Assembly: GCF_024298965.1 (NCBI RefSeq)
Contig: NZ_CP085193.1
Coordinates: 9,796,001-9,860,000, forward strand
DNA: 64,000 nucleotides
Reading direction: 5' to 3'
From: Streptomyces rapamycinicus NRRL 5491
GTDB lineage: Bacteria > Actinomycetota > Actinomycetes > Streptomycetales > Streptomycetaceae
Under the pieces are notes generated by a model. The model did not search any database. It was not told where the DNA came from and saw only the letters and a list, made by a program, of their open reading frames with translations. Below are positions 19,301 to 31,300 of the stretch, in pieces (the first letter of the stretch is position 1; each line of letters opens with the position of its first letter). Made by a program: the position numbers and the translations under genes.

Positions 19301-22300
19301 ATGAACCGTCGCCGCATGTGGACTGGACGGCCGGTGAGGTGCGGCTGCTGACCGAGGCGTGTCCTTGGGAGTCGGAGGGACGCCCGCGGCGGGCAGGTGT
19401 GTCGTCGTTCGGTATCAGCGGCACCAACGCGCACCTGATCCTGGAGCAGGCCCCGGACCCGGTGCCGGTGCCGCCCTCCGATGCGGGGCCGGTGGTGACT
19501 GGCGCTGTGGTGCCGTGGGTGTTGTCGGCCCGGTCGGCCCCCGCGCTGGAGGCGCTGGCTGGGCGGCTGGCCTCGGATGTCCCGGCGGGGACGCCCGTCG
19601 CGGATGTGGCGGGGGCGCTGGCGCGGGGCCGCGCGGGGCTGGAGCACCGGGCGGTGGTTCTGGGCGTTGACCGTGCGGAGCTGGACGAGGCTCTGATGCG
19701 GGTCGAGCCGGCCGGGCCGGCGGTATCGGGCGCCGATGTGGCTTTCGTGTTCCCGGGGCAGGGGTCGCAGTGGATCGGTATGGGCCGTGAACTGCTGGCC
19801 TGTTCGCCGGTGTTCGCCGAGTTCGTGGCCGAGTGCGAGCAGCTGGTGGACTTCCCCCTGCGGGACGCGCTGGTGTCCGGGGCGGGGGCGGACCGGGTGG
19901 AGGTGGTCCAGCCCGCTCTGTTCGTGATGATGGTCGGTCTGGCCCGAGCCTGGGAAGCGGCGGGAGTGGTCCCGTCGGCCGTGGTGGGCCACTCGCAGGG
20001 CGAGATCGCCGCGGCCTGTTTCGCGGGGGCGTTGTCGTTGGAGGACGCACTGAGCCTGGTGACCGCGCGGGGCCGGGCGTTGGTGGCGTTGGCGGGCACC
20101 GGCGGGATGTTGTCGGTTTCGGCCGCTCCCGAGGTGGCCGAGGGCCTGTTGGCCGACGGGTTGGGGATCGCGGCGGTCAACGCGGCCGAGCAGGTGGTGG
20201 TTTCCGGGGCGCCGGAAGCGTTGGACGCGTTGGCGGCGCGGTGTGAGGCGGCCGGGATCCGGGCCCGACGTGTGGATGTGGATTACGCGAGCCATCACCC
20301 GCTGGTGGAGCGGGTTCGGGAGCAGTTGCTGGCGGTGCGGGTGACACCGCGGCCGGGTCGGGTGCCGTTCTATTCGGCGGTGACCGGCACCGTGGTGGAC
20401 ACCGCGGGCCTGGACGCCGCGTACTGGTGGCGGAATCTGCGGGAGCAGGTGCGGTTCGCGCAGACGGTGGCGTCGATGCCGGTGGCCGGGTTCGTGGAGG
20501 TGTCCCCGCATCCGGTGCTGGTGCCCGGGATCGAGGGGCGTTGGGCGGTCGGTTCGCTGCGTCGCGACGACGGCGGTCAGCGGCGTCTGCTGGCCTCGTT
20601 GGGTGAGGCGTGGTCACATGGCGCGGCGGTGGACTGGACCCGTCTGATAGCCGGTGGGAAGCCGGTGGTGTTGCCGACGTATCCGTTCCAGCACCGCCGC
20701 TATTGGGCGTCCGGTGGCGGGACGGGCCGGGGCGGCGCGGGTCATCCGCTGCTGGACAGCGCGGTGCGGCTGGCCGAGGACGCGGGCTGGGTGCTGTCGG
20801 GCCGGGTGTCGGTGGGGACGAGCCCGTGGCTGGCCGATCACGCCGTGTCGGGGACGGTGCTCGTGCCGGGTGCGGCGCTGACGGAGTTGGTGCTGCACGC
20901 CGGTGACCGGGCCGGGCTGCCGGCGATCGGGGAGATCACCTTTGAGCAGCCGCTGGTCCTGAACGGCAGCCCGGTTGATCTGCAGGTTTCGGTGGAGGGT
21001 GACCAGGCGGCCGTGTTCTCGCGTACCGGGGAGCAGTGGACCCGGCACGCGACCGCGACCCTGGCCGACCCCGCCGGAATGGTCGAAGGCCTCGAAGGGC
21101 AGTGGCCCCCGGCCGGTTCGCAGGCCCTTGCCGTCAGCGACGCTTACGACGTCATGGCCGGTCGTGGATATGAGTACGGTCCGACGTTCCGTGGTCTGCG
21201 GGCGGCCTGGCGGCTCGGCGAGGAGTTGTACGCCGAGGTGGAGCTTCCCGCCGCCGGGGAAGACCAGGACGGGTTCGGGATCCATCCGGCGCTGCTGGAC
21301 GCCGCGCTGCACGCCCTCCTTGTCGCCGCGGTCGAGGAAAGCGGCCAGGAAGTCCTGCTGCCGTTCGCGTGGCGGGATGTGCGGCTGCACGCGACCGGGG
21401 CATCGGCGCTGCGGGTGCGGCTGAGTCCGGCCGGTCCCGATGCGTTTTCCCTGCTCGCCGCAGACGGTGACGGCAAGCCGGTGGTGTCGGCCGGTGCGAT
21501 GACGTCCCGCCCCACGGCCACCGGCCGGCTCGCCACTCCCGGCGCGGGCACCGGCCTGCTGGCGCTGGAATGGGCGCCGCTCAGCCTCGGACCGGCGCCG
21601 GAGCGGGCCTGGGCCCAGGTCGGCCCCGAGCTCGACCTGCCCGACGCGACGGGCGAGCTGGTATTCGCCATGGCCGAGCCCGCGGACCTGCCAGCGGCGC
21701 TGGCCCTCGTGCAGGCGTGGCTTGAGGCCGGTCACCCGGCGGGATCGCGGCTGGTGGTCCGTACCCGTGCGGCGGTCGCGGCGGCTGAGGGCGACACGGT
21801 CGCCGGGCTGGAGTCGTCGGGGATCTGGGGGCTGGTCCGCTCGGCGCGGTCCGAGCACCCGGATGTGGGCCTGGTGCTGCTCGACGACGACGGCCGCTCC
21901 GAGTCCGACGCGGTCGTCGCCCCGGCACTGGCCACCGGTGAGAAAGAGCTGGCTCTGCGGGCCGGAGCGGTGCTGGTACCCCGGCTGCGCCCCGTGCCCG
22001 CCGGTCTGGAACCGCCGTCCGGCCCGGAGGCGTGGCGGCTGGAGTGGGCCGCGGGCGGTGACCTGGACGGGGTACGGGCCGTCCCGGCGCCGGACGCGGA
22101 GCGGCCGCTGGGAGCGCATGAGGTCCGGATCGCGGTCCGCGCGGCGGGGGTGAACTTCCGCGACCTGTTGTTGGCGCTGGGCTCGCTGCCGAACGACGCC
22201 CGGCCGCCCGGCACCGACGGCGCCGGTGTCGTGATCGAGACCGGCCCGGAGGTGACCAACCTTCCGGTCGGCACCCGGGTGATGGGGATGTTCCAGGCGT

Positions 22301-25300
22301 TCGGCCCGCTGGCGGTGGTTGACGCTCGGCCGCTGGTGCCGATCCCGGACGGGTGGAGCGACGCCGAGGCGGCGGCGGCGCCGACCGCGTATCTGACCGC
22401 TCATCACGCACTGTTCGATCTGGGCCGGGTGCGGCCGGGGGACCGGGTGCTGATCCACGCGGCGTCCGGCGGTGTGGGTATGGCGGCGGTGCACTTGGCG
22501 CTGGCGGCTGGGGCGGAGGTGTTCGCGACGGCGAGTCCGGCCAAGCAGGCCGCGGTGGCGGCGCTGGGCGTGACGCGCATCGCCTCATCGCGTACGGCGG
22601 ACTTCGCCGACGAGTTCGGCCAGGTCGACGTGGTGCTGAACTCGCTGACCGGGGAGCTGCTGGACGCGTCCTTGGGGATGTTGGCTGACGGCGGCCGGTT
22701 CGTGGAACTGGGCAAGACCGACATCCGCGACCCGCGGCAGGTCCCGTTCGACTTGGGGGACTTCGCTCCCGAGTGGCTCGCGGAGAAGTGGCAGCAGGTC
22801 CTGGAGCGGATCGTGCCGCTGCCGGTCACGGTGTGGCCGGTGGCGCGGGCGGGCGCGGCGCTGCGGTTCATGAGCCAGGCCCGGCATGTGGGCAAGATCG
22901 TGCTGCGCCTGTCCGGTGTGGACGACGGTGCGGTGCTGATCACCGGTGGGACGGGGACGCTGGGTGGTCTGGTCGCCCGGCATCTGGTGGAGCGGCATGG
23001 GGTACGGGATCTGGTGCTGGCCAGCCGGTCGGGGCCGGACGCCCCCGGTGCCGACGAACTCGCCGCCGAGCTGGAGGCGGCCGGAGCCCGGGTGCGGATC
23101 GTGGCGGCCGACCTGTCGCAGCGTGCCGCGGCGGACGCGCTGGTGGCGGACATCCCGGAGCTGGCCGGGGTGGTGCATGCGGCCGGGGTGCTCGAGGACA
23201 TGTCGGTGACGTCGCTGACCGGCGAGTCGCTGGGCCGGGTGCTGGCGCCCAAGGCGGACGCCGCCTGGCATCTGCACCAGGCGACCGAGCATGTGGACCT
23301 GCGGATGTTCGTGCTGTTCTCGTCCCTGGCGGGACTGCTCGGCAACCCGGGGCAGGGCAACTACGCGGCCGCCAACACCTACCTGGACGCCCTCGCCGAG
23401 CACAGGAAGGCCCTCGGGCTGCCCGCGGTCTCGATCGCCTGGGGTCTGTGGGAGCCGACAAGTGTCATGACCGCCGGGGTCACGAGCACCGGCCGGGCTC
23501 GGCTGGCGCGTGGCGGTGGTGTGGTGCTGGGTACCGAGCAGGCGCTGGGCCTGCTGGACCGTGCGCTGGACACCGGCCGGCCGGTGGTGGCGGCGGGCCT
23601 GGACGTGGGCGGGGTCCGCGACGCGATCGCGGCGGGTTCGCAGGTGCCGTCGGTGTTGCTCGGTCTGGGGCGTGCGCCGCGGCGGGCGGCGGTTGCCGGG
23701 GCTGGTGGTGGGGTGCTGGCTCGTCGTCTGGCGGCGTTGCCGTTGGCGGAGCATGTGCGGGTGGTGCTGGATGTGGTGCGTGAGCATGCGGCGGTGGTGC
23801 TCGGTCATGGTGATGGTGTTCCGGCTGACCGGGCGTTCCGGGATCTGGGTTTTGATTCGCTGACGGCGGTGGAGTTGCGTAACCGGTTGGCGGCGGCGTC
23901 CGGGTTGACGTTGCCTGCCACGTTGGTTTTCGACTATCCGACGCCTCGGGTTCTGGCTGAGTATCTGGTGGCGCGGGTGACCGGTGCGGCTCCGGCCGTC
24001 GCGGAGGTCGCCCCGGCTGCGGTGGCGGCCGGTGAGCCGGTCGCGATCGTGTCGATGGCGTGCCGTTTTCCGGGTGGGGTGTCTTCGCCGGAGGACTTGT
24101 GGCGGCTGGTCGCCGATGGTGTGGACGCGATGGGCGACTTCCCGGCCGACCGCGGCTGGGAGACGGAGCCGACCGGATACGCGCGGGTGGGCGGTTTCCT
24201 GTCCGGTGCGGCTGATTTCGACGCGGAGTTCTTCGGGGTGTCGCCGCGTGAGGCGGTGGCGATGGATCCGCAGCAGCGGTTGCTGCTGGAGGTGTCCTGG
24301 GAGGCGCTGGAACGGGCGGGCCTGGACCCGACCGGGCTGCGCGGCTCCGACACCGGGGTCTTCGCCGGTCTGTACTACCAGGGCTACGGCTCGCAACTGC
24401 CCGATGGCGACGGCAGCGGTTTCCGGCTGACGGGCTACTCGACGAGCGTGGCGTCGGGCCGGGTGTCCTACGCGCTGGGCCTGGAGGGTCCGGCGGTCAC
24501 GATCGATACGGCGTGTTCGTCGTCGCTGGTGGCGATGCACCTGGCCGCGCAGGCGCTGCGCAACGGCGAATGCTCACTTGCCCTGGCGGGCGGCGCGGCG
24601 GTGATGGCCACCCCGGCGGCGTTCGCGGAGTTCGCGGTGCAGGGCGGGCTGGCGGCCGATGGCCGGTGCAAGCCGTTCTCGGACGAGGCGGACGGCACCG
24701 GCTGGGGCGAAGGCGTCGGGGTGCTGGTGCTGGAGCGGCTGTCGGAGGCGCGGCGGCTCGGGCATCCGGTGTTGGCGGTGTTGCGGGGCAGTGCGGTGAA
24801 CCAGGACGGGGCGTCCAACGGCCTGTCGGCCCCCAACGGTCCCTCGCAGCAGAGAGTGATCCGGGCCGCGCTGGCCGGCGCGGGGCTGTCCGCCGCGGAA
24901 GTGGACGCGGCGGAAGCGCACGGGACCGGGACCACCCTCGGGGATCCGATCGAGGCGCAGGCGTTGCTGGCGACCTATGGGCAGGAGCGGCCCGAGGACC
25001 GGCCGTTGTGGCTGGGGTCGGTGAAGTCCAACATCGGCCACACCCAGGCGGCGGCGGGTGTCGCCGGTGTGATCAAGATGGTCGAGGCGATGCGGCACGG
25101 GGTGCTCCCGGTAACGCTGCACGCTGGTCAGCCGTCGCACCATGTGGACTGGACAGCCGGCGACGTACGGCTGCTGACCGAGGCGCGTCCGTGGGAGTCC
25201 GACGGGCGTCCGCGACGGGCTGGGGTGTCCGCGTTCGGGCTCAGCGGGACCAACGCGCACGTGATTCTCGAGCAGGCCCCGGATCCGCTCCCGGAGCAAG

Positions 25301-28300
25301 TCTCAGACGCGGCCCCCGTGGTGACGGGCGGTGTGGTGCCGTGGGTGCTGTCGGCCCGCTCGGGTGCGGGCCTGCGGGCGCTGGCGGCCCGGCTGGCGTC
25401 GGACGTCCCGGCCGGAGCTGACATCGCGGATGTGGCGGGTGCGCTGGCGGGTGGCCGGGCCGGGCTGGAGTACCGGGCGGTGGTTCTGGGCGTTGACCGT
25501 GCGGAGCTGGACGAGGCTCTGGTGCGGGTCGAGCCGGGCCTGCCCTCAGTGTCGGGCACCGATGTGGCTTTCGTGTTCCCGGGTCAGGGGTCGCAGTGGC
25601 TGGGGATGGGCCGCGAGTTGCTGGCGGGCTCGCCGGTGTTCGCCGAGTTCGTGGCCGAGTGCGAGCAGTTGGTGGACTTCCCGCTGCGGGACGCGCTGGT
25701 CTCCGGGGTCGGGTTGGAGCGGGTGGACGTGGTCCAGCCCGCGTTGTTCGTGATGATGGTCGGCTTGGCCCGCGTATGGGAGGCGGCGGGGGTCGTCCCC
25801 TCGGCCGTGGTGGGCCACTCCCAGGGTGAACTCGCCGCGGCGTGCTTCGCGGGGGCTCTCTCGCTGGAGGACGCCCTTGGCCTCGTCATCGCCCGGGGCC
25901 GGGCGCTGGTGGCGTTGGCGGGCACGGGTGGGATGTTGTCGGTTTCGGCGGCTCCCGAGGTGGTCGAGGGCATGCTGCGAGATGGGTTGGGGATCGCGGC
26001 GGTGAACGCGCCCGGGCAGGTGGTGGTTTCCGGTGCGCCGGAGCCGCTGGACGCGTTGGCTGCGCGGTGTGAGGCGGCCGGGATCCGCGCCCGTCGCGTC
26101 GATGTGGACTATGCGAGTCATAACCCGTTGGTGGACTCGGTGCGGGAGCGGTTGTTGGCGGTGGAGGTGTCGCCGCGTTCGGGTCGGGTGCCGTTCTATT
26201 CGGCGGTGACCGGCTCGGTGGTGGATACCGTGGAGTTGGATGCCGGGTATTGGTGGCGGAATCTGCGGGAGCAGGTGAAGTTCGCGCAGACGGTGGCGTC
26301 GATGCCGGTGGCCGGGTTCGTGGAGGTGTCCCCGCATCCGGTGCTGGTGCCGGGTATTGAGGGTCGTTGGGCGGTTGGTTCGCTGCGTCGCGACGACGGT
26401 GGTCAGCGGCGTCTGCTGATGTCTCTGGCCGAGGCGTGGACCCACGGCGCGGCCGTGGACTGGATGCGCCTCATCACCGGGGGCAAGCCGGTCACCTTGC
26501 CGACGTATCCGTTCCAGCACCGCCGCTACTGGGCGTCCGGTGGCGGGACCGGCCGGAGCGGGGTGGGCCATCCGCTGCTGGAGTCCGCGGTGCGGCTGGC
26601 CGAGGACGCCGGCTGGGTGTGGTCGGGGCGGCTGTCGGCCGGGACCAGCCCGTGGCTCGGCGATCACGTGGTGGCGGGCACGGTGCTGGCACCCGGCGCG
26701 GCGTTGGCCGAGCTGGTGTTGCACGCCGGGGATCGGGCCGGTCTGCCGGCGATCGGGGAGATCACGTTCGAACAGCCGTTGGTGCTGGACGGCGTGGTGG
26801 ACGTCCAGGTGCGGGTAGACGGGGACCAGGCGAGCGTGTTCTCCCGCACCGGGGAGCAGTGGATCCGGCACGCCACCGCGACCCTGGCCGATCCCGCCGG
26901 AATGGTGGAAGGCCTCGACGGGCAGTGGCCTCCGGTCGGCGCGCAGGCTCTTGCCATCGGTGACGCTTACGACGTCATGGCGGATTACGGGTACGAGTAC
27001 GGCCCGGCGTTCCGCGGTCTGCGAGCGGCCTGGCGGCTCGGCGAGGATCTGTACGCCGAAGTGGAACTGCCCGCCGCCGGCGAAGGCCAGGACGGGTTCG
27101 GGATCCACCCGGCGCTGCTGGACGCCGCCCTGCACGTTCTGCTCGCGGCGGCCGGGGACGGTGACGAGATCGGTTTGCCGTTCGCGTGGCGCGATGTGCA
27201 GCTGCACGCGACCGGGGCGTCGGCGCTGCGGGTGCGGTTGAGCCCGGCCGGGTCGGGCGCGGTCAGCCTGCTCGCCGCGGACGGCGAAGGCCAGCCGGTG
27301 GTATCGGTCGGCGCGATGATCTCCCGGCCGGCCGAGACGGGCCGCCTGGCACCTGCTCTGAGCGCGGGCGCGGGCCTGCTCGCCCTCGAATGGGCGCCGG
27401 TCCGCCTGTCGGCCGGAAGCTCGGCGGTGCGGGAGTGGGTACGCGCGGACCCGGACCTACCCGCGGGAACGGACGGGCCGCTGTTCGCCCTGGCGGAGCC
27501 CGTCGACGTTCCGGCGGCCCTGGCCTTGGTGCAGGCGTGGCTGGCCGATGAGCGTCCGGCGGGGTCGCGGCTGGCGGTCCGTACGCGTGACGCGGTTGCC
27601 GCGGTTGAGGGTGATTCGGTCGCGGGGTTGGCCGTGTCGGGCGTTTGGGGCCTGGTCCGTTCGGCGATGGCCGAGCACCCCGACGCGGGTTTGGTGCTGC
27701 TGGACGACGACGGCCGCCCCGAGTCCGAGGCGATGGTTTCCGCCGCCCTGGCCACCGGGGAGAGGGAGCTGGCGCTACGCGACGGGAAGGTGCTGGTGCC
27801 CCGGCTGCGCCGGGCGGCCCCCAGCGATGAACCGGCCCCCGTACTCGGCCCGGACGGCACGGTGCTGGTGACCGGCGGGACCGGGACGCTGGGCGGTCTG
27901 ATCGCCCGGCACCTGGCCGTCCGGCACGAGGTCCGGGACCTGGTGCTCGTCAGCCGGTCGGGGCAGGACGCGCCCGGCGCCGACGAACTGGTCGCCGACC
28001 TCGAGACGGCCGGGGCCCGCGTACGGATCGTCGCGGCCGACCTGGCCGACCGCGCCGAGGTTGACGCGCTCGTCGCGGACCTCCCCGACCTGACCGCCGT
28101 CGTCCACGCGGCCGGAGTGGTCGAGGACGCCCCGGTGACCTCACTGACCGAGCCGTCGCTGGGCCGGGTACTGGCGTCCAAGGCGGTCTCGGCCCGGCAC
28201 CTGCACGAGGCGACGGCCGACCGGGAACTGCGGATGTTCGTGCTCTTCTCGTCGCTGTCGGGCCTGCTCGGCGGTGCCGGGCAGGGCAACTACACGGCGG

Positions 28301-31300
28301 CCAACACCTACCTGGACGCCCTGGCCGCGCACCGGACGGCCGAAGGGCTGCCCACCGTCTCGATCGCCTGGGGCTTCTGGGAGCAGCGCAGCACGATCGG
28401 CGCCGGCGTCACCGACGTCGACCTGGCCCGGCTGGCCCGCGTCGGAGGCACGCTGCTGCCGATCGAGCAGGCGCTGAACTTGTTCGACCAGGCGCTGAGG
28501 GGCGGCCCGCCCGTGGTCGCCACCGGCTTGGACGTGGCCGCGGTCCGCGGCGCGATCGCCGCCGGACAGACCATGCCGGCGGTGCTCCTGGGCTTCGGCC
28601 GCGCGCCGCGGCGGACGGCCGCGGCCGGCACCGGCGGCGGCGAGCTGGCCCGTCGCCTGGCCGGGCTGGGCGAGGGCGAGCGGTCCCGCGTCCTGCTCGA
28701 CCTGGTGTGCGAGCACGCCGCGGTGGTCCTCGGCCACGGCGACGCGAGCGGCATCGAGGCCGGCCAGGCGTTCCGTAATCTCGGTTTCGACTCGCTGACC
28801 GCGGTGGAGCTGCGCAACCGGCTGGCCGCGGCGGCCGGGCTGACGCTGCCGGCCACGCTGGTCTTCGACTACCCGACGCCGCAGGACCTGGCCGACTACC
28901 TGCTGCGGCAGGCACTCGGCGTGGAAGAGACCGCCGGGGAAGTGGTGCTGGCCCGCTCGGCCGGTGAGCCGGTCGCGGTGGTGTCGATGGCCTGCCGGTT
29001 CCCGGGCGGGGTCGCCTCGCCGGAGGAACTGTGGCAACTCGTCGTCGGCGGCACGGACGCGATGGGCGACTTCCCGGCCGACCGCGGCTGGGAGACGGAG
29101 CCCGCCGGGTATTCGCGGGTGGGTGGTTTCCTGTCCGGTGCGGCCGACTTCGACGCGGAGTTCTTCGGGATCTCGCCGCGTGAGGCGGTGGCGATGGACC
29201 CGCAGCAGCGGCTGCTGCTCGAAGTGTCCTGGGAAGCCCTGGAACGCGCGGGCCTGGACCCTTCGCGAATGCGCGGCTCCAACACCGGCGTCTTCGCCGG
29301 GCTTTCCTTGCAGGACTACGCATGGCGGCTCTCCGAGGCCGACGGGGGCAGTTTCCGGCTCACCGGCAACGCGTCGAGCGTCGTGTCCGGCCGGGTGGCG
29401 TTCGCGTTCGGCCTGGAAGGTCCGGCGGTGACGGTGGACACGGCGTGTTCGTCGTCGCTGGTGGCGATGCACCTGGCCGCGCAGGCGCTGCGCAACGGCG
29501 AATGTTCGCTGGCGCTGGCCGGCGGGGTCACCGTCATGGCCACCCCGACGACGATCTCGGAGTTCGCGCTCCAGGGTGGTCTGGCGGCCGACGGGCGGGT
29601 CAAGGCGTTCTCGGGTACGGCGGACGGCACGGCGTTGTCCGAGGGCGTTGGCGTGGTGGTGCTGGAGCGGTTGTCGGAGGCGCGGCGGCTGGGACACCCG
29701 GTGTTGGCGGTGTTGCGGGGCAGTGCGGTGAACCAGGACGGGGCGTCCAACGGTCTGTCGGCGCCGAACGGTCCGTCCCAGGAACGGGTCATCCGCCGGG
29801 CGCTGGCCGATGCCCGGCTGACCCCGGGCGATGTGGACGCGGTCGAGGGGCACGGGACCGGGACCACGCTCGGGGATCCGATCGAGGCGCAGGCGCTGCT
29901 GGCGACCTACGGTCAGGACCGGCCGGAGGAGCGGCCGTTGTGGCTCGGGTCAGTGAAGTCGAACATCGGCCACGCTCAGGCCGCGGCCGGGGTGGCCGGT
30001 GTGATCAAGATGGTCGAGGCGCTCCGGCACGGAACGCTGCCACCGACGCTGTACGCCGACGAGCCGTCGCCGCACGTGGACTGGACGGCCGGGGATGTGC
30101 GCCTGCTGACCGAACCACGAGCCTGGGAGTCGGAGTCCGACGGGCGTCCGAGGCGAGCCGGCGTCTCGTCGTTCGGCATCAGTGGCACCAACGCTCATGT
30201 GATTCTCGAAGCGGCCCCGGAACCGGTTCCCGCGCGACCCACGTCCGGCCGGCCGGTGGTGACCGGCGGAGTGGTGCCGTGGGCCTTGTCGGCCCGCTCG
30301 GGTGCGGGGCTGGTGGCGTTGGCCGGGCGGCTGTCCTCGGATGTCCCGGCCGGGGCCGGCATCGCGGATGTGGCGGGTGCGCTGGCGGGTGGCCGGGCCG
30401 GGCTGGAGTACCGGGCGGTGGTTCTGGGCGTTGACCGTGCGGAGTTGGACGAGGCTCTGGTGCGGGTCGAGCCGGGTGGACCGTCGGTGGCTGGTGGCGG
30501 TGTGGCTTTCGTGTTCCCGGGGCAGGGGTCGCAGTGGCTGGGGATGGGCCGCGAGTTGCTGGCGGGCTCGCCGGTGTTCGCCGAGTTCGTGGCCGAGTGC
30601 GAGCAACTGGTGGACTTCCCGCTGCGGGACGCGCTGGTCTCGGGAACGGGGCTGGATCGAGTGGAAGTGGTCCAGCCGACGCTGTTCGTGATGATGGTCG
30701 GCTTGGCCCGCGTATGGGAGGCGGCGGGGGTCGTCCCCTCGGCCGTGGTGGGCCATTCGCAGGGCGAGGTGGCCGCGGCGTGCTTCGCGGGGGCTCTCTC
30801 GCTGGAGGACGCCCTTGGCCTCGTCATCGCCCGGGGCCGGGCGCTGGTGGCGCTGGCGGGCACGGGCGGGATGCTGTCGGTCGCGGCGGCCCCGGAGGTC
30901 GTCGAGGGCATGCTGGCCGACGGGCTGGGGATCGCGGCGGTCAACGCGCCTGGGCAGGTCGTGGTCTCGGGTGCGCCGGAGCCGTTGGACGCGTTGGCGG
31001 CGCGGTGTGAGGCGGCCGGAATCCGGGCCCGTCGGGTCGATGTGGATTACGCGAGTCATAACCCGTTGGTCGAGTCGATCCGGGAGCGGTTGTTGGCGGT
31101 GGAGGTGTCGCCGCGTCCCGGTCGGGTGCCGTTCTATTCGGCGGTGACCGGCTCGGTGGTGGATACCGCCGGCTTGGATGCCGGGTATTGGTGGCGGAAT
31201 CTGCGGGAGCAGGTGCGGTTCGCGCAGACGGTGGCGTCGATGCCGGTGGCCGGGTTCGTGGAGGTGTCCCCGCATCCGGTGCTGGTGCCGGGGATTGAGG

